A stretch of 64,000 nt of DNA, from positions 1 through 64,000 of the forward strand of contig CAMFHE010000014.1 in the NCBI GenBank assembly GCA_945952045.1. Reading direction: 5' to 3'. Below are positions 47,813-55,746 of this stretch, piece after piece (position 1 is the first letter of the stretch; every line of letters begins with the position of its first letter). The position numbers and the translations under genes were made by a program. Below the pieces are notes generated by a model. The model was not told the origin of the DNA and ran no database searches. It worked only from the letters and a program-made list of their open reading frames with translations. This stretch comes from an uncultured Rhizobium sp. (lineage in GTDB: Bacteria; Pseudomonadota; Alphaproteobacteria; Rhizobiales; Rhizobiaceae).

Positions 47813-48691
47813 TTAGTCGGCGGCGTTCAGAAAGCCGGCGATATCATGAGCAAGACCTCCGATATGGAGGAGGGGGGCATGGCCCTGTCCGGCGGCGGTC
47901 ACGACAGACAGGCTTGGATGGCGGCGCTGCATCTCGACGACGGTTTCGCTTGAAAGCAAGGCTGTATGCTCGCCGCGGATGAGCAGCAGCGGTATGGATA
48001 ACATCTGATCGAATTGCGCCCAAAGGTCGGGCAAAGGCTGGTCAAGATCGGCAGATTGCAACTGCACGACAATCGCCTGATCGAAATCGGCATCGATGAA
48101 CCCATCGCGTTCAGCATAGATGGCCTGCGCCATCTCCGCCCAGTCGCGATCCTGAAGAATCGGGAAGGCCATGCCGTGAATGGATTTCAGCGCGGCGGCC
48201 GCCGAAGGCCAGTCGGCAGGTCGGTGCCGCCGGCTGAGATAATTGCGAATCTGCCGCAAACCTTCGACCTCTATGCATGGACCAATGTCATTGAGGACAA
48301 TGCGATGGAGGAGCGATGGCTGCATGGCCGCAAGGAGATGCAGGATAAGACCACCGCGAGACGTACCGATGAAGTCGGCCTGCGTGATGTCGAAGACCTG
48401 GCAGGCGGCGATGACATCCTGCGCCTCGGTCATCAGATTGTAATTGGCAACCTTCGGATCGCGGTCGGATTCGCCACGACCACGATAGTCCATGCTCACG
48501 ACACGACGCGGCGGTGAAGCGTCCTTCGATAGAAAAAGCGCCAATTGATGAAAATCGCGGGCATTGCGCGTCAGGCCCGGCAGGCAGATAATCGGCATGG
48601 TTTCAGTGAGGTGCGCGCCATAATCGCGCGCATACAGCGTCAAACCGTCAGTGCTGGCAAAGGTTTTCGGCGTAAAACCGTGATCGTGCAT
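47813..48691 (-). CDS. Alpha/beta hydrolase
   Basis: 292 residues with the alpha/beta-hydrolase fold. Landmarks: oxyanion-hole region IICLPGLTRNARDFHQLA, SMDYRGRGESDRDP, the nucleophile serine in ADFIGTSRGGLILHLLAA (GTSRGG in place of the common GHSxGG), an acid around LLLIRGEHTALLS, and the catalytic histidine in AAGQGHAPLLH. Cytoplasmic, no signal. The substrate (an ester, lactone or similar) is unknown. It starts 26 bases after the lytic transglycosylase stop on the same strand, so the two may be co-transcribed. Confidence 0.88.
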   Translation of the reverse strand: MHDHGFTPKTFASTDGLTLYARDYGAHLTETMPIICLPGLTRNARDFHQLALFLSKDASPPRRVVSMDYRGRGESDRDPKVANYNLMTEAQDVIAACQVFDITQADFIGTSRGGLILHLLAAMQPSLLHRIVLNDIGPCIEVEGLRQIRNYLSRRHRPADWPSAAAALKSIHGMAFPILQDRDWAEMAQAIYAERDGFIDADFDQAIVVQLQSADLDQPLPDLWAQFDQMLSIPLLLIRGEHTALLSSETVVEMQRRHPSLSVVTAAGQGHAPLLHIGGLAHDIAGFLNAAD

Positions 48692-48717
48692 CCACTCCCC
48701 CGCGAGATCCCGTCTGC

Positions 48718-50763
48718 CTATCCCCGGCCGAAGCGCAGATCGCGCTCGATGTCAGCGCTCTGGCCCAGTCGGCTCTTATAGATCTGATAGTTCTCCATCA
48801 CCCTCTGGACATAACCGCGCGTTTCCGAAAAGGGAATGCTTTCGATCCAATCGACCACGTCATCGATGGATTTGCCGCGCGGATCGCCATAGCGGGCAAT
48901 CCATTCCGGAACGCGTTTCGGACCGGCATTGTAGGCGACGAAGGTGAGGATGTAGGAGCCGCCGAAAGCATCGATCTGCTCGCCAAGATAATGCGCGCCA
49001 AGCGTCGCGTTATAGCCGGCGTCGGAGGTCAGCTTGTCGGCGGAATAGGCCATGGAGTGGCGCACCGCGACGGCCTTTGCGGTCGAGGGAAGAAGCTGCA
49101 GCAGGCCGCGCGCATTCGCCTTGGAAACGGCCGCTGGATTGAAGGCGCTTTCCTGCCGGGCAATGGCATAGGCAAGCGCCTTGCCGGAAGATGTTATATT
49201 GGCATTATCGGGAATGGCGCCGATCGGGAAGGCGAGGGCTGCGACATCGATGCCGCGCCCATAGGCGATCTTGCCCACCTGCAACGACAGTTGATGGCTC
49301 ATGCCGGTTTCGGCGCGCGCCGCCAGCAAGGCCAACTCGCCGGGGCTGTCGAGCTGTTCGGCAAGCGCCAGATAGAGACTGTTGGCGCGCCAGCCATGAC
49401 CGGCGGCCTCCAACCGGTCGATAGCGCGAACAGCTTCACGCGCGGCAAAATGCTGGCGATCGGCGTCCGTTGGCTGTGGGTAGGCGACGCCGGCGGCGCT
49501 GTGTTTCAGGCGCGCTGCGGCAAGCTGACCGTAAAACGTGCCTGGATAGGCGGCTGCCCGAGTGAAATAGACTTGCGCCGCGCCGGGTCCGCCCGCTTCG
49601 GCGGCGCGGCCAAGCCAATACCAGCCGCGAGAGGCCGAGAGCGGCCGGTTCGACGTGTCGAGAATGCGCTGGAAATGCCGGGCGGCGGTCGCCCCGTCCT
49701 TGAGGCCCCGCAGCGCATACCAGCCGGCATGAAACTCCGCTTCGACGACATCGCTGACATCGGTCGCGACCGAAGCGGCGACGACGTCGTAGGCGGCCTT
49801 GAACTGGCCGCGGTCGGCAAGGCCGCGACTGACGATCCGCTGTTCCGACCACCATTCGCCGGCATTGACCAGCTTGTCCTTGTCCTTCGGCAATTGCCGC
49901 AGCAGCGCGGCCGCATCGGCATATTTGCTCTGCCGGCGCAGAAGTTCGATCCGCGCGAAGAGATAACCGGAATCGTTGCGAAGGCGCGCATCGACGGCCG
50001 TGAGCAGAGCCGGCGCCTTGGACGAATTCTGCATGACGGCAGCCCAGGCCGCATGCAGCGACTGGGCCTGGCCGAGATCGGCAAACCGCTTGGCCTGCGC
50101 GATACGGCCGCGAAACATCAGGAAATCCATGCGCGTGCGATGATCATCGACCGAGAGAAAACCGGCATAATCCTTGATGATCCGGTCTTCCGTCGCCTTG
50201 TCCATCGCTTCCTTGGCCCAAAGGCGGCGCAGGATCGGGCTTGCCTTGGCGGCATCGCCGGCGGCCACATAGGCGCGCACCAAAGCGAGCGACCCCTCGA
50301 CGGTTTCGGGCGCCGTCTGGCCAAATGCGGCGAAGACGTCGGCCGGCGCCGGGTTTTCGTCGTAGATCGCTTTTTCGGAATTGGCGCGCAGCCGCGCAAG
50401 GCCTGGCCAGCCGGTCAGTTCCTTTTGCGCCGAGGCGATCTCATAGGAGGGCACGCCGCGCTGGCGCGACATGACGATCGCCCAGGTCAACAGATGCCGG
50501 TCGAGTTCGGTCGCCGGCATGGAATCGCGGATCGTGAGCGCCCGCGCCGGATCCTTGTTGGAAAGCGCATCCAGCCCCGCTTTCAACGCCGGCGCTACAG
50601 CCGGGACCTGAGGCGCGGGATCGGCAGGGGCGGTCATGGCCTCGAGCGCCGGCTTGGATTTCGGCACCGGCAGAAATCCGTTTTCCAGCGGGCTTGCGAA
50701 CAGGCCGCCGGCGAACAGCGCGACAAGGCCGGTATACGAGAGCAGGGAAGCGGAGATTTTCAT
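48718..50763 (-). CDS. Soluble lytic murein transglycosylase (Slt-type)
   Basis: 681 residues. A signal peptide (LLSYTGLVALFAGGLFAS) is followed by a long superhelical domain of about 430 residues rich in A and L and TPR-like helices, then the catalytic goose-lysozyme-like domain (about 520-660): ALAYAIARQESAFNPAAVSKANARGLLQLLPSTA with the catalytic glutamate, GAHYLGEQIDAFGGSYILTFVAYNAGP and VDWIESIPFSETRGYVQRVMENYQIYK. It cleaves peptidoglycan strands to 1,6-anhydro muropeptides in the periplasm. The ATG at 50763 has an AAGGAG site. Confidence 0.94.
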   Translation of the reverse strand: MKISASLLSYTGLVALFAGGLFASPLENGFLPVPKSKPALEAMTAPADPAPQVPAVAPALKAGLDALSNKDPARALTIRDSMPATELDRHLLTWAIVMSRQRGVPSYEIASAQKELTGWPGLARLRANSEKAIYDENPAPADVFAAFGQTAPETVEGSLALVRAYVAAGDAAKASPILRRLWAKEAMDKATEDRIIKDYAGFLSVDDHRTRMDFLMFRGRIAQAKRFADLGQAQSLHAAWAAVMQNSSKAPALLTAVDARLRNDSGYLFARIELLRRQSKYADAAALLRQLPKDKDKLVNAGEWWSEQRIVSRGLADRGQFKAAYDVVAASVATDVSDVVEAEFHAGWYALRGLKDGATAARHFQRILDTSNRPLSASRGWYWLGRAAEAGGPGAAQVYFTRAAAYPGTFYGQLAAARLKHSAAGVAYPQPTDADRQHFAAREAVRAIDRLEAAGHGWRANSLYLALAEQLDSPGELALLAARAETGMSHQLSLQVGKIAYGRGIDVAALAFPIGAIPDNANITSSGKALAYAIARQESAFNPAAVSKANARGLLQLLPSTAKAVAVRHSMAYSADKLTSDAGYNATLGAHYLGEQIDAFGGSYILTFVAYNAGPKRVPEWIARYGDPRGKSIDDVVDWIESIPFSETRGYVQRVMENYQIYKSRLGQSADIERDLRFGRG

Positions 50764-51001
50764 CCGGTGATGCGCTCCTTGAACGCCGCGGGAAAGCGGC
50801 ATCGGACTGGACGTGAGCTTAGCATATCGACGATGGCTTGCGCATGAAATCGGCTTTGCCGTTGCGTCTTCGGCCGCTTTCGGGAAATATCCCGCTTGGC
50901 GCCTCTGCCAGCTTGTCGTCACGCAAGCACCTGTTTATGGTGCGCCAGCTTTAATCACGGAATGCGGCCGAAGCATGAGCGGCGGCCTCAAGGAGCGTTG
51001 C

Positions 51002-51886
51002 ATGTTCAAGGGATCGATTCCCGCTCTCGTCACACCTTTCACGCAGGCCGGCGCCATCGATGAGGATGCCTTCGTCAAGCACGTCGAATGGCAGATCTCC
51101 GAAGGTAGCCATGGCCTCGTACCGGTCGGCACGACGGGCGAATCCCCGACGCTTTCCCATCGTGAACACAAACGTGTCGTCGAGCTGTGCATCGAAGTGG
51201 CGGCAAAGCGCGTGCCCGTCATCGCCGGCGCCGGCTCCAACAACACCACCGAGGCGATCGAGCTTGCCCGCCATGCGGAAGAAGCAGGCGCAGACGCGCT
51301 GCTGGTCGTCACGCCCTACTACAACAAGCCGACGCAGAAGGGCCTGATCGCCCATTTCGCGGCGGTTGCCGGCAGCACCAAGCTGCCGATCGTCATCTAC
51401 AACATTCCCGGCCGTTCGGTCATCGACATGTCACCGGAAACCATGGGTGCGCTGGCCAAGGCCCATTCCAACATCGTTGGCGTCAAGGACGCAACCGGTC
51501 GTCTGGAACGCGTCTCCGAGCAGCGCATCACCTGCGGCAAGGAATTCATCCAGCTGTCTGGCGAGGATGCGACGGCGCTTGGCTTCAACGCCCATGGCGG
51601 CGTTGGCTGCATCTCGGTGACGGCAAACGTCGCGCCGCGCCTCTGTGCGGAGTTCCAGGAAGCGACGCTGGCCGGCGATTTCGCCAAGGCGCTAGAACTG
51701 CAGGATCGGCTGATGCCGCTGCACAAGGCGATCTTCATGGAGCCGGGCGTTTGCGGCGCGAAATATGCGCTGTCGAAGCTCGGCCGCCTGAGCCGCACGG
51801 CGCGTTCGCCGCTATTGTCGATGCTCGAGCCGGCAACGGAAGCGGCCCTCGATGCCGCCCTGCGCCATGCCGGCCTGTTGAACTAA
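51002..51886 (+). CDS. dapA: 4-hydroxy-tetrahydrodipicolinate synthase
   Basis: 294 residues. Typical Dap[44 protein letters not shown], the tyrosine in [15 protein letters not shown], the Schiff-base lysine in [14 protein letters not shown], and [21 protein letters not shown]. It joins pyruvate and aspartate semialdehyde in the first step of lysine/diaminopimelate synthesis. The ATG at 51002 follows AAGGAG. Together with smpB 150 bases downstream it keeps the common alphaproteobacterial order. Confidence 0.97.
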   Translation: MFKGSIPALVTPFTQAGAIDEDAFVKHVEWQISEGSHGLVPVGTTGESPTLSHREHKRVVELCIEVAAKRVPVIAGAGSNNTTEAIELARHAEEAGADALLVVTPYYNKPTQKGLIAHFAAVAGSTKLPIVIYNIPGRSVIDMSPETMGALAKAHSNIVGVKDATGRLERVSEQRITCGKEFIQLSGEDATALGFNAHGGVGCISVTANVAPRLCAEFQEATLAGDFAKALELQDRLMPLHKAIFMEPGVCGAKYALSKLGRLSRTARSPLLSMLEPATEAALDAALRHAGLLN

Positions 51887-51983
51887 GCGCCACTCCGATA
51901 ATCGGAGTTGCGTGAGCGGGAGAGGTCGCTTTTCCGGCCTCATCTTCACAATGCGCGTCACTTGCCTTACATAAGGCCTGAAC

Positions 51984-52013
51984 GACCGCCGAACCGGACC
52001 CGGTTTGGCGGTC
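51984..52013 (+). promoter_or_regulatory. Strong hairpin in the smpB leader
   Basis: A 14-base inverted repeat with one G-U pair (51984-51997 with 52000-52013) ends 23 bases before the smpB ATG. It is not followed by a T run, so it is not a standard terminator. It may be a processing site or stabiliser between dapA and smpB. A smaller dyad ACTCCGA/TCGGAGT lies at 51892-51908. Confidence 0.5.
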
Positions 52014-52036
52014 TTGCTATCGATGGATGAAGGATC

Positions 52037-52513
52037 ATGGCCCCGAAAGGCAGTGAGCGTACGGTCAAGAAGGTCGTCGCTGAAAACCGCAAGGCGCGGT
52101 TCAACTACGAGATCATCGACACCTACGAGGCCGGTCTGGTTCTGACCGGCACCGAGGTCAAGTCGTTGCGCGACGGCAAGGCCAATATCGCCGAGTCCTA
52201 TGCCTCTGACGAGGGTGAGGAAATCTGGCTGATCAACTCGCATCTTCCGGAATATTTGCAGGCCAATCGCTTCAACCATGAGCCGCGCCGCCGCCGCAAA
52301 CTGCTGCTCAGCAAGCGCGAAATCAACCGCTTGCGCGCCGCGATCAACCGCGAAGGCATGACGCTGGTTCCGCTGAAGATCTACTTCAACGAAAAAGGCC
52401 GCGCGAAGCTGGAGCTGGCGCTCGCCAAGGGCAAGAAGCTGCACGACAAGCGCGAGACCGAGAAGGAACGCGACTGGAACCGCCAGAAGTCGCGGCTTTT
52501 GAAGACCGGCTGA
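52037..52513 (+). CDS. smpB: SsrA-binding protein SmpB
   Basis: 158 residues, family-typical. Motifs: [61 protein letters not shown] and a basic C-terminal tail ([18 protein letters not shown]). SmpB binds tmRNA and rescues stalled ribosomes. The ATG at 52037 gives [12 protein letters not shown], the usual start, with a GAAGGA site. The ssrA gene itself is not in the window. A terminator follows. Confidence 0.97.
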   Translation: MAPKGSERTVKKVVAENRKARFNYEIIDTYEAGLVLTGTEVKSLRDGKANIAESYASDEGEEIWLINSHLPEYLQANRFNHEPRRRRKLLLSKREINRLRAAINREGMTLVPLKIYFNEKGRAKLELALAKGKKLHDKRETEKERDWNRQKSRLLKTG

Positions 52514-52535
52514 TCGGCGGTCTGCCGTTCAATCG

Positions 52536-52569
52536 AAAAGGGCGCCCCGGCTGCCGGCGCGCCCTTTTT
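52536..52569 (+). terminator. Rho-independent terminator of smpB
   Basis: A 10-bp stem AAAAGGGCGC / GCGCCCTTTT (52536-52545 with 52559-52568) around a 13-base GC-rich loop, with T-rich end. Confidence 0.8.
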
Positions 52570-52573
52570 CGTG

Positions 52574-52676
52574 AGAGCGTTTTCGCTATTCTCCGAATCG
52601 CGAAACCGCTCTACCTCTTTGTTTTTACCGCATTGTCCGACGCCAAAGCGATCCCGCTTTGGCTGGAAATACTCTA
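52574..52676. repeat. Rhizobial intergenic mosaic-type repeat
   Basis: It contains a 13-bp stem AGAGCGTTTTCGC / GCGAAACCGCTCT (one mismatch), then CTCTTTGTTTTTACCGCATT, then a perfect CCAAAGCG-ATCC-CGCTTTGG hairpin, ending at GCTGGAAATACTCTA. From memory this matches the pattern of short palindromic intergenic repeats scattered in Rhizobium and Agrobacterium chromosomes. Its end coincides with the stop codon of the chemoreceptor gene. Confidence 0.6.
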
Positions 52677-54185
52677 GGCGTAACGGCGCTGATACTCGAC
52701 GGTTCGTTCCTGATAGGTCATCGAACTGCCGACCTTGAAGCGCGAGACGAGGCGGGCGAGCGTGTCGCTGGCCTGGGTCAGGTTCTGCGTCGAAAGATAG
52801 GTTTCCTGAACCATCTGCGCATTCTGCTGGGTCACGCGGTCCATGTTCGAAACCGCGGTGTTGATTTCGGCAACGCCGGTCGATTGTTCCTGCGCCGATG
52901 TGGCGATGGCGCTGATGTGTTCGTTGATCCCGTGTACCTGCTGGCCGATGCTCGACAGCGCCTCGCCGGTGCGGTTGACAAGGGACACGCCGAGCACCAC
53001 GTCCTCGAAGGACTTGTCGATCAGCGACTTGATTTCCTTGGCGGCATTGGCCGAGCGCTGGGCGAGTTCGCGCACCTCCTGGGCGACGACCGCAAAGCCG
53101 CGACCGGCTTCACCGGCGCGCGCTGCCTCGACGCCGGCGTTCAGCGCCAGAAGGTTTGTCTGGAAGGCGATTTCGTCGATGACGCCGATGATCTGGGTGA
53201 TCTTCTGCGACGAGGTCTCGATGGCGCTCATCGCCTGGACGGCCTGATTGACCACTTCGCCGGAGCGATTGGCGGCATCGGCGGATTCGCGCACGGCATT
53301 GCGCGCATCACGGCTACGGATCGCAGACTGCTCGGAAATCGTCTTGATTTCTTCAAGCGCGGCGGCGGTCTGTTCGAGCGAGCTCGCCTGCTGCTCGGTG
53401 CGCCGCGACATGTCGTCGGTGGCGGTTGAAAGCTCGAGCGAGTTGGAGGCAACCAGCTCGGATGCCTTGATGATCTCGGCGAAAGTGCGCTCCAGGCCGG
53501 CGACCGACTTGTTGAAGTTTTCCTTCAAACGATCGAACTGCGGCGCCAGTTTTGCCTGGATTGTCGATGTCAGGTCGCCATCGGCAAGGTTGTTGAGCGC
53601 ATTGTCCAGTGCCTTCAGCGCCTCTTCCTGATCCGCTTCCAATGCAAGACGATGCTGTTCCGCCTTTTCGCGCTCGACGGCCAACGCCTCCAGATAGGTG
53701 GAAATGGCATAGTCCATATCGAGGAAGGCGCTCTTCATGATCGCCGACAGGCTCGCGGAAAGTTTGCGCGCCTTCTTTTCCTGCATGAAACCCTTCAGCT
53801 CATGGCCGATCACAGCCCGCAGGATCTGCTCGACCATCAGCGCGTAGCCACCGATATACCAACGCGGCTCCAGACCGAGGCGCGCATGGGTGCGGCCGAT
53901 GGTGGTGACGGCGGTGACGTAGTCCTGATCGAAGCGGCCTGCGGAAATGCGGGCCCAATGCTTCTTCTGCATGGCCTTGGCATGGCCGATATGGCTTTCG
54001 CTGGAAAAGAAGCGCGCGGTTTCCGGCACGGACTTGACGCGGGCGTAGAAGGTGTCGAGCGCCTTGTCGAGCGAGCCGACGATAACCTCCGACACATCCG
54101 ACATCGCCTGGACGCCTTCGGCATTGAGGCTGACGAAGTCCAGTCTTTCGCGCAATTGACGGGTATTTGAGTCAGGGTTTTTCAT
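52674..54185 (-). CDS. Globin-coupled cytoplasmic chemoreceptor (methyl-accepting chemotaxis protein)
   Basis: 503 residues with no membrane helix. The N-terminal 170 residues form a protoglobin-type heme domain (RLDFVSLNAEGVQAMSDVSEV, AKAMQKKHWARISAGRFDQDYVTAV, IGRTHARLGLEPRWYIGGYALMVEQIL). A short HAMP-like linker (NLADGDLTSTIQAKLAPQF) follows, then a long coiled-coil signalling domain whose tip reads IDEIAFQTNLLALNAGVEAARAGEAGRGFAVVAQEVR. This is the HemAT/globin-coupled sensor layout for oxygen taxis. The C-terminal NWETF-type tether is absent. The ATG at 54185 is preferred to a TTG five codons upstream. Confidence 0.93.
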   Translation of the reverse strand: MKNPDSNTRQLRERLDFVSLNAEGVQAMSDVSEVIVGSLDKALDTFYARVKSVPETARFFSSESHIGHAKAMQKKHWARISAGRFDQDYVTAVTTIGRTHARLGLEPRWYIGGYALMVEQILRAVIGHELKGFMQEKKARKLSASLSAIMKSAFLDMDYAISTYLEALAVEREKAEQHRLALEADQEEALKALDNALNNLADGDLTSTIQAKLAPQFDRLKENFNKSVAGLERTFAEIIKASELVASNSLELSTATDDMSRRTEQQASSLEQTAAALEEIKTISEQSAIRSRDARNAVRESADAANRSGEVVNQAVQAMSAIETSSQKITQIIGVIDEIAFQTNLLALNAGVEAARAGEAGRGFAVVAQEVRELAQRSANAAKEIKSLIDKSFEDVVLGVSLVNRTGEALSSIGQQVHGINEHISAIATSAQEQSTGVAEINTAVSNMDRVTQQNAQMVQETYLSTQNLTQASDTLARLVSRFKVGSSMTYQERTVEYQRRYA

Positions 54186-54355
54186 AAGATCGCTCGCCAA
54201 TTGAAGCGTCCTGTCGGACGAGGTTAACGAACCGGCATACGGACGGGCCGCAAGCTGGCTTTTGTCAATCTTATTGTAGAATTTACCCTTAAAGAGCTCT
54301 TAATACGCGCAGCCGCGGGACCACTATTTCTTGTTGTGGTGCAGAGGCGTTTGCC

Positions 54356-54934
54356 TCAATGTTCGGTCGTCGTGTCCGTCGGTTCGACCGGACGATGGGC
54401 GCGTTCGGAAGGGTCGCGGCCGATTTCGGCCTTCAGCGTCGAAAGATCGATAAAATGGTCTGCCTGACGACGCAGGTCGTCGGCAATCATCGGCGGCTGG
54501 GTCGCCATGGTGGATACGACCGAAACCTTGCGGCCACGGCGCTGCAGCGCCTCGACCAGCGTGGTAAAATCGCCGTCGCCGGAGAAGATCACCAAGTGAT
54601 CGACGGTTTCCGACTGTTCCATCGCATCGATGGCAAGCTCGATGTCCATATTGCCCTTGATCTTGCGGCGGCCCATGGAGTCGGTGAATTCCTTGGCCGG
54701 CTTGGTCACGACCTTGTAGCCGTTGTAATCCAGCCAGTCGATCAGCGGGCGAATGGAGGAATATTCCTGATCCTCGATTAGCGCCGTATAGTAATAAGCC
54801 CTGAGCAAGTAGCCCCGCTTCTGAAATGCCTTCAACAGCTTGCGGTAATCGATGTCGAAGCCAAGGCTCTTGGAGGCCGCGTAAAGGTTCGCGCCATCGA
54901 TGAAGAGAGCAATTTTCTCGCGGGGATCAAACAT
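54356..54934 (-). CDS. NYN-domain (LabA/DUF88-like) putative ribonuclease
   Basis: 192 residues. PIN-like NYN motifs: EKIALFIDGANLYAASKSLG (first acidic residue), KGNMDIELAIDAMEQSE, LVIFSGDGDFTTLVEALQRRGRKV and a final acidic/polar tail. The conserved aspartates predict a Mg-dependent RNase of the LabA type. It is divergent from rpoZ and keeps that position in many rhizobia. The start at 54934 is favoured because the upstream extension (34 residues) is not family-like. Confidence 0.88.
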   Translation of the reverse strand: MFDPREKIALFIDGANLYAASKSLGFDIDYRKLLKAFQKRGYLLRAYYYTALIEDQEYSSIRPLIDWLDYNGYKVVTKPAKEFTDSMGRRKIKGNMDIELAIDAMEQSETVDHLVIFSGDGDFTTLVEALQRRGRKVSVVSTMATQPPMIADDLRRQADHFIDLSTLKAEIGRDPSERAHRPVEPTDTTTEH

Positions 54935-55167
54935 CGCAATTCTTTTCCGTAAATAGGACTTGAACGAGAGCGCCTTCAGCGGAAGCCGCCCGGCCATGAT
55001 TTCGACGCGCCAGCTTTTACATCTGTACTTTATCAATAATTCATATAATCGTCATTTAGGGCAGGTGTGTAAATATTCCAAGCAACCGCGGATTGAATAA
55101 AGCCGGCTCGCCCGGCGGCAGCCGTCACGGCGTCATCGATTGCAATCCGCTTCCCGGCATGATTAAC

Positions 55168-55196
55168 TTGAATTTCCGGCCTTTTGATTGTATCGG
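55168..55196 (+). promoter_or_regulatory. Candidate rpoZ promoter
   Basis: TTGAAT (55168-55173), 17 bases, then TATCGG (55191-55196), about 40 bases before the rpoZ ATG, in a 302-base divergent gap (54935-55236). Confidence 0.4.
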
Positions 55197-55236
55197 GCAT
55201 CCCAAGCATAAAAATTTCGACGATAAAGGACAGACC

Positions 55237-55650
55237 ATGGCCCGCGTCACGGTAGAAGATTGCATTGACAAGGTGGACAATCGTTTCGAGCTGGTTCTGC
55301 TCGCGAGCCACCGCGCCCGCCAGATCTCGCAGGGCGCCTCCATCACCATCGACCGCGACAACGACAAGAACCCCGTCGTCGCGCTGCGCGAAATCGCCGA
55401 CGAGACGCTGTCGCCCGACGATCTCAAGGAAGACCTGATCCATTCGCTGCAGAAGCACGTCGAGGTCGATGAGCCCGAGCATGATCCGGCCTCCGCCATC
55501 GGCGTTTCCGGCGGTGTTGCCGTTGCGTCGGAAACCGGCGAAGAAGAAGACGATCTGCCCGAGACCATCACCTTCGACCAGATGTCGGAAGAAGAGCTGC
55601 TGGCCGGTATCGAAGGCCTCGTGCCGCCGGAAAAGAGCGACGACTATTAA
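55237..55650 (+). CDS. rpoZ: RNA polymerase omega subunit
   Basis: 137 residues. The conserved omega core is at the N terminus: [34 protein letters not shown], then [16 protein letters not shown]. The C-terminal half is the long acidic extension typical of alphaproteobacterial omega ([21 protein letters not shown]). Omega helps assemble beta' and takes part in ppGpp response. It lies 96 bases before rsh, the ppGpp enzyme gene, an order that is widely conserved. Confidence 0.97.
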   Translation: MARVTVEDCIDKVDNRFELVLLASHRARQISQGASITIDRDNDKNPVVALREIADETLSPDDLKEDLIHSLQKHVEVDEPEHDPASAIGVSGGVAVASETGEEEDDLPETITFDQMSEEELLAGIEGLVPPEKSDDY

Positions 55651-55746
55651 TCGTCTGCCTTTGCGGACGACGTCTCTTTCTGCATTGCAAAATCGCGCGC
55701 CGGTCTTTTATGATTGGCGCGTTTTCTGATTGTGGAGTAGCCTTGG

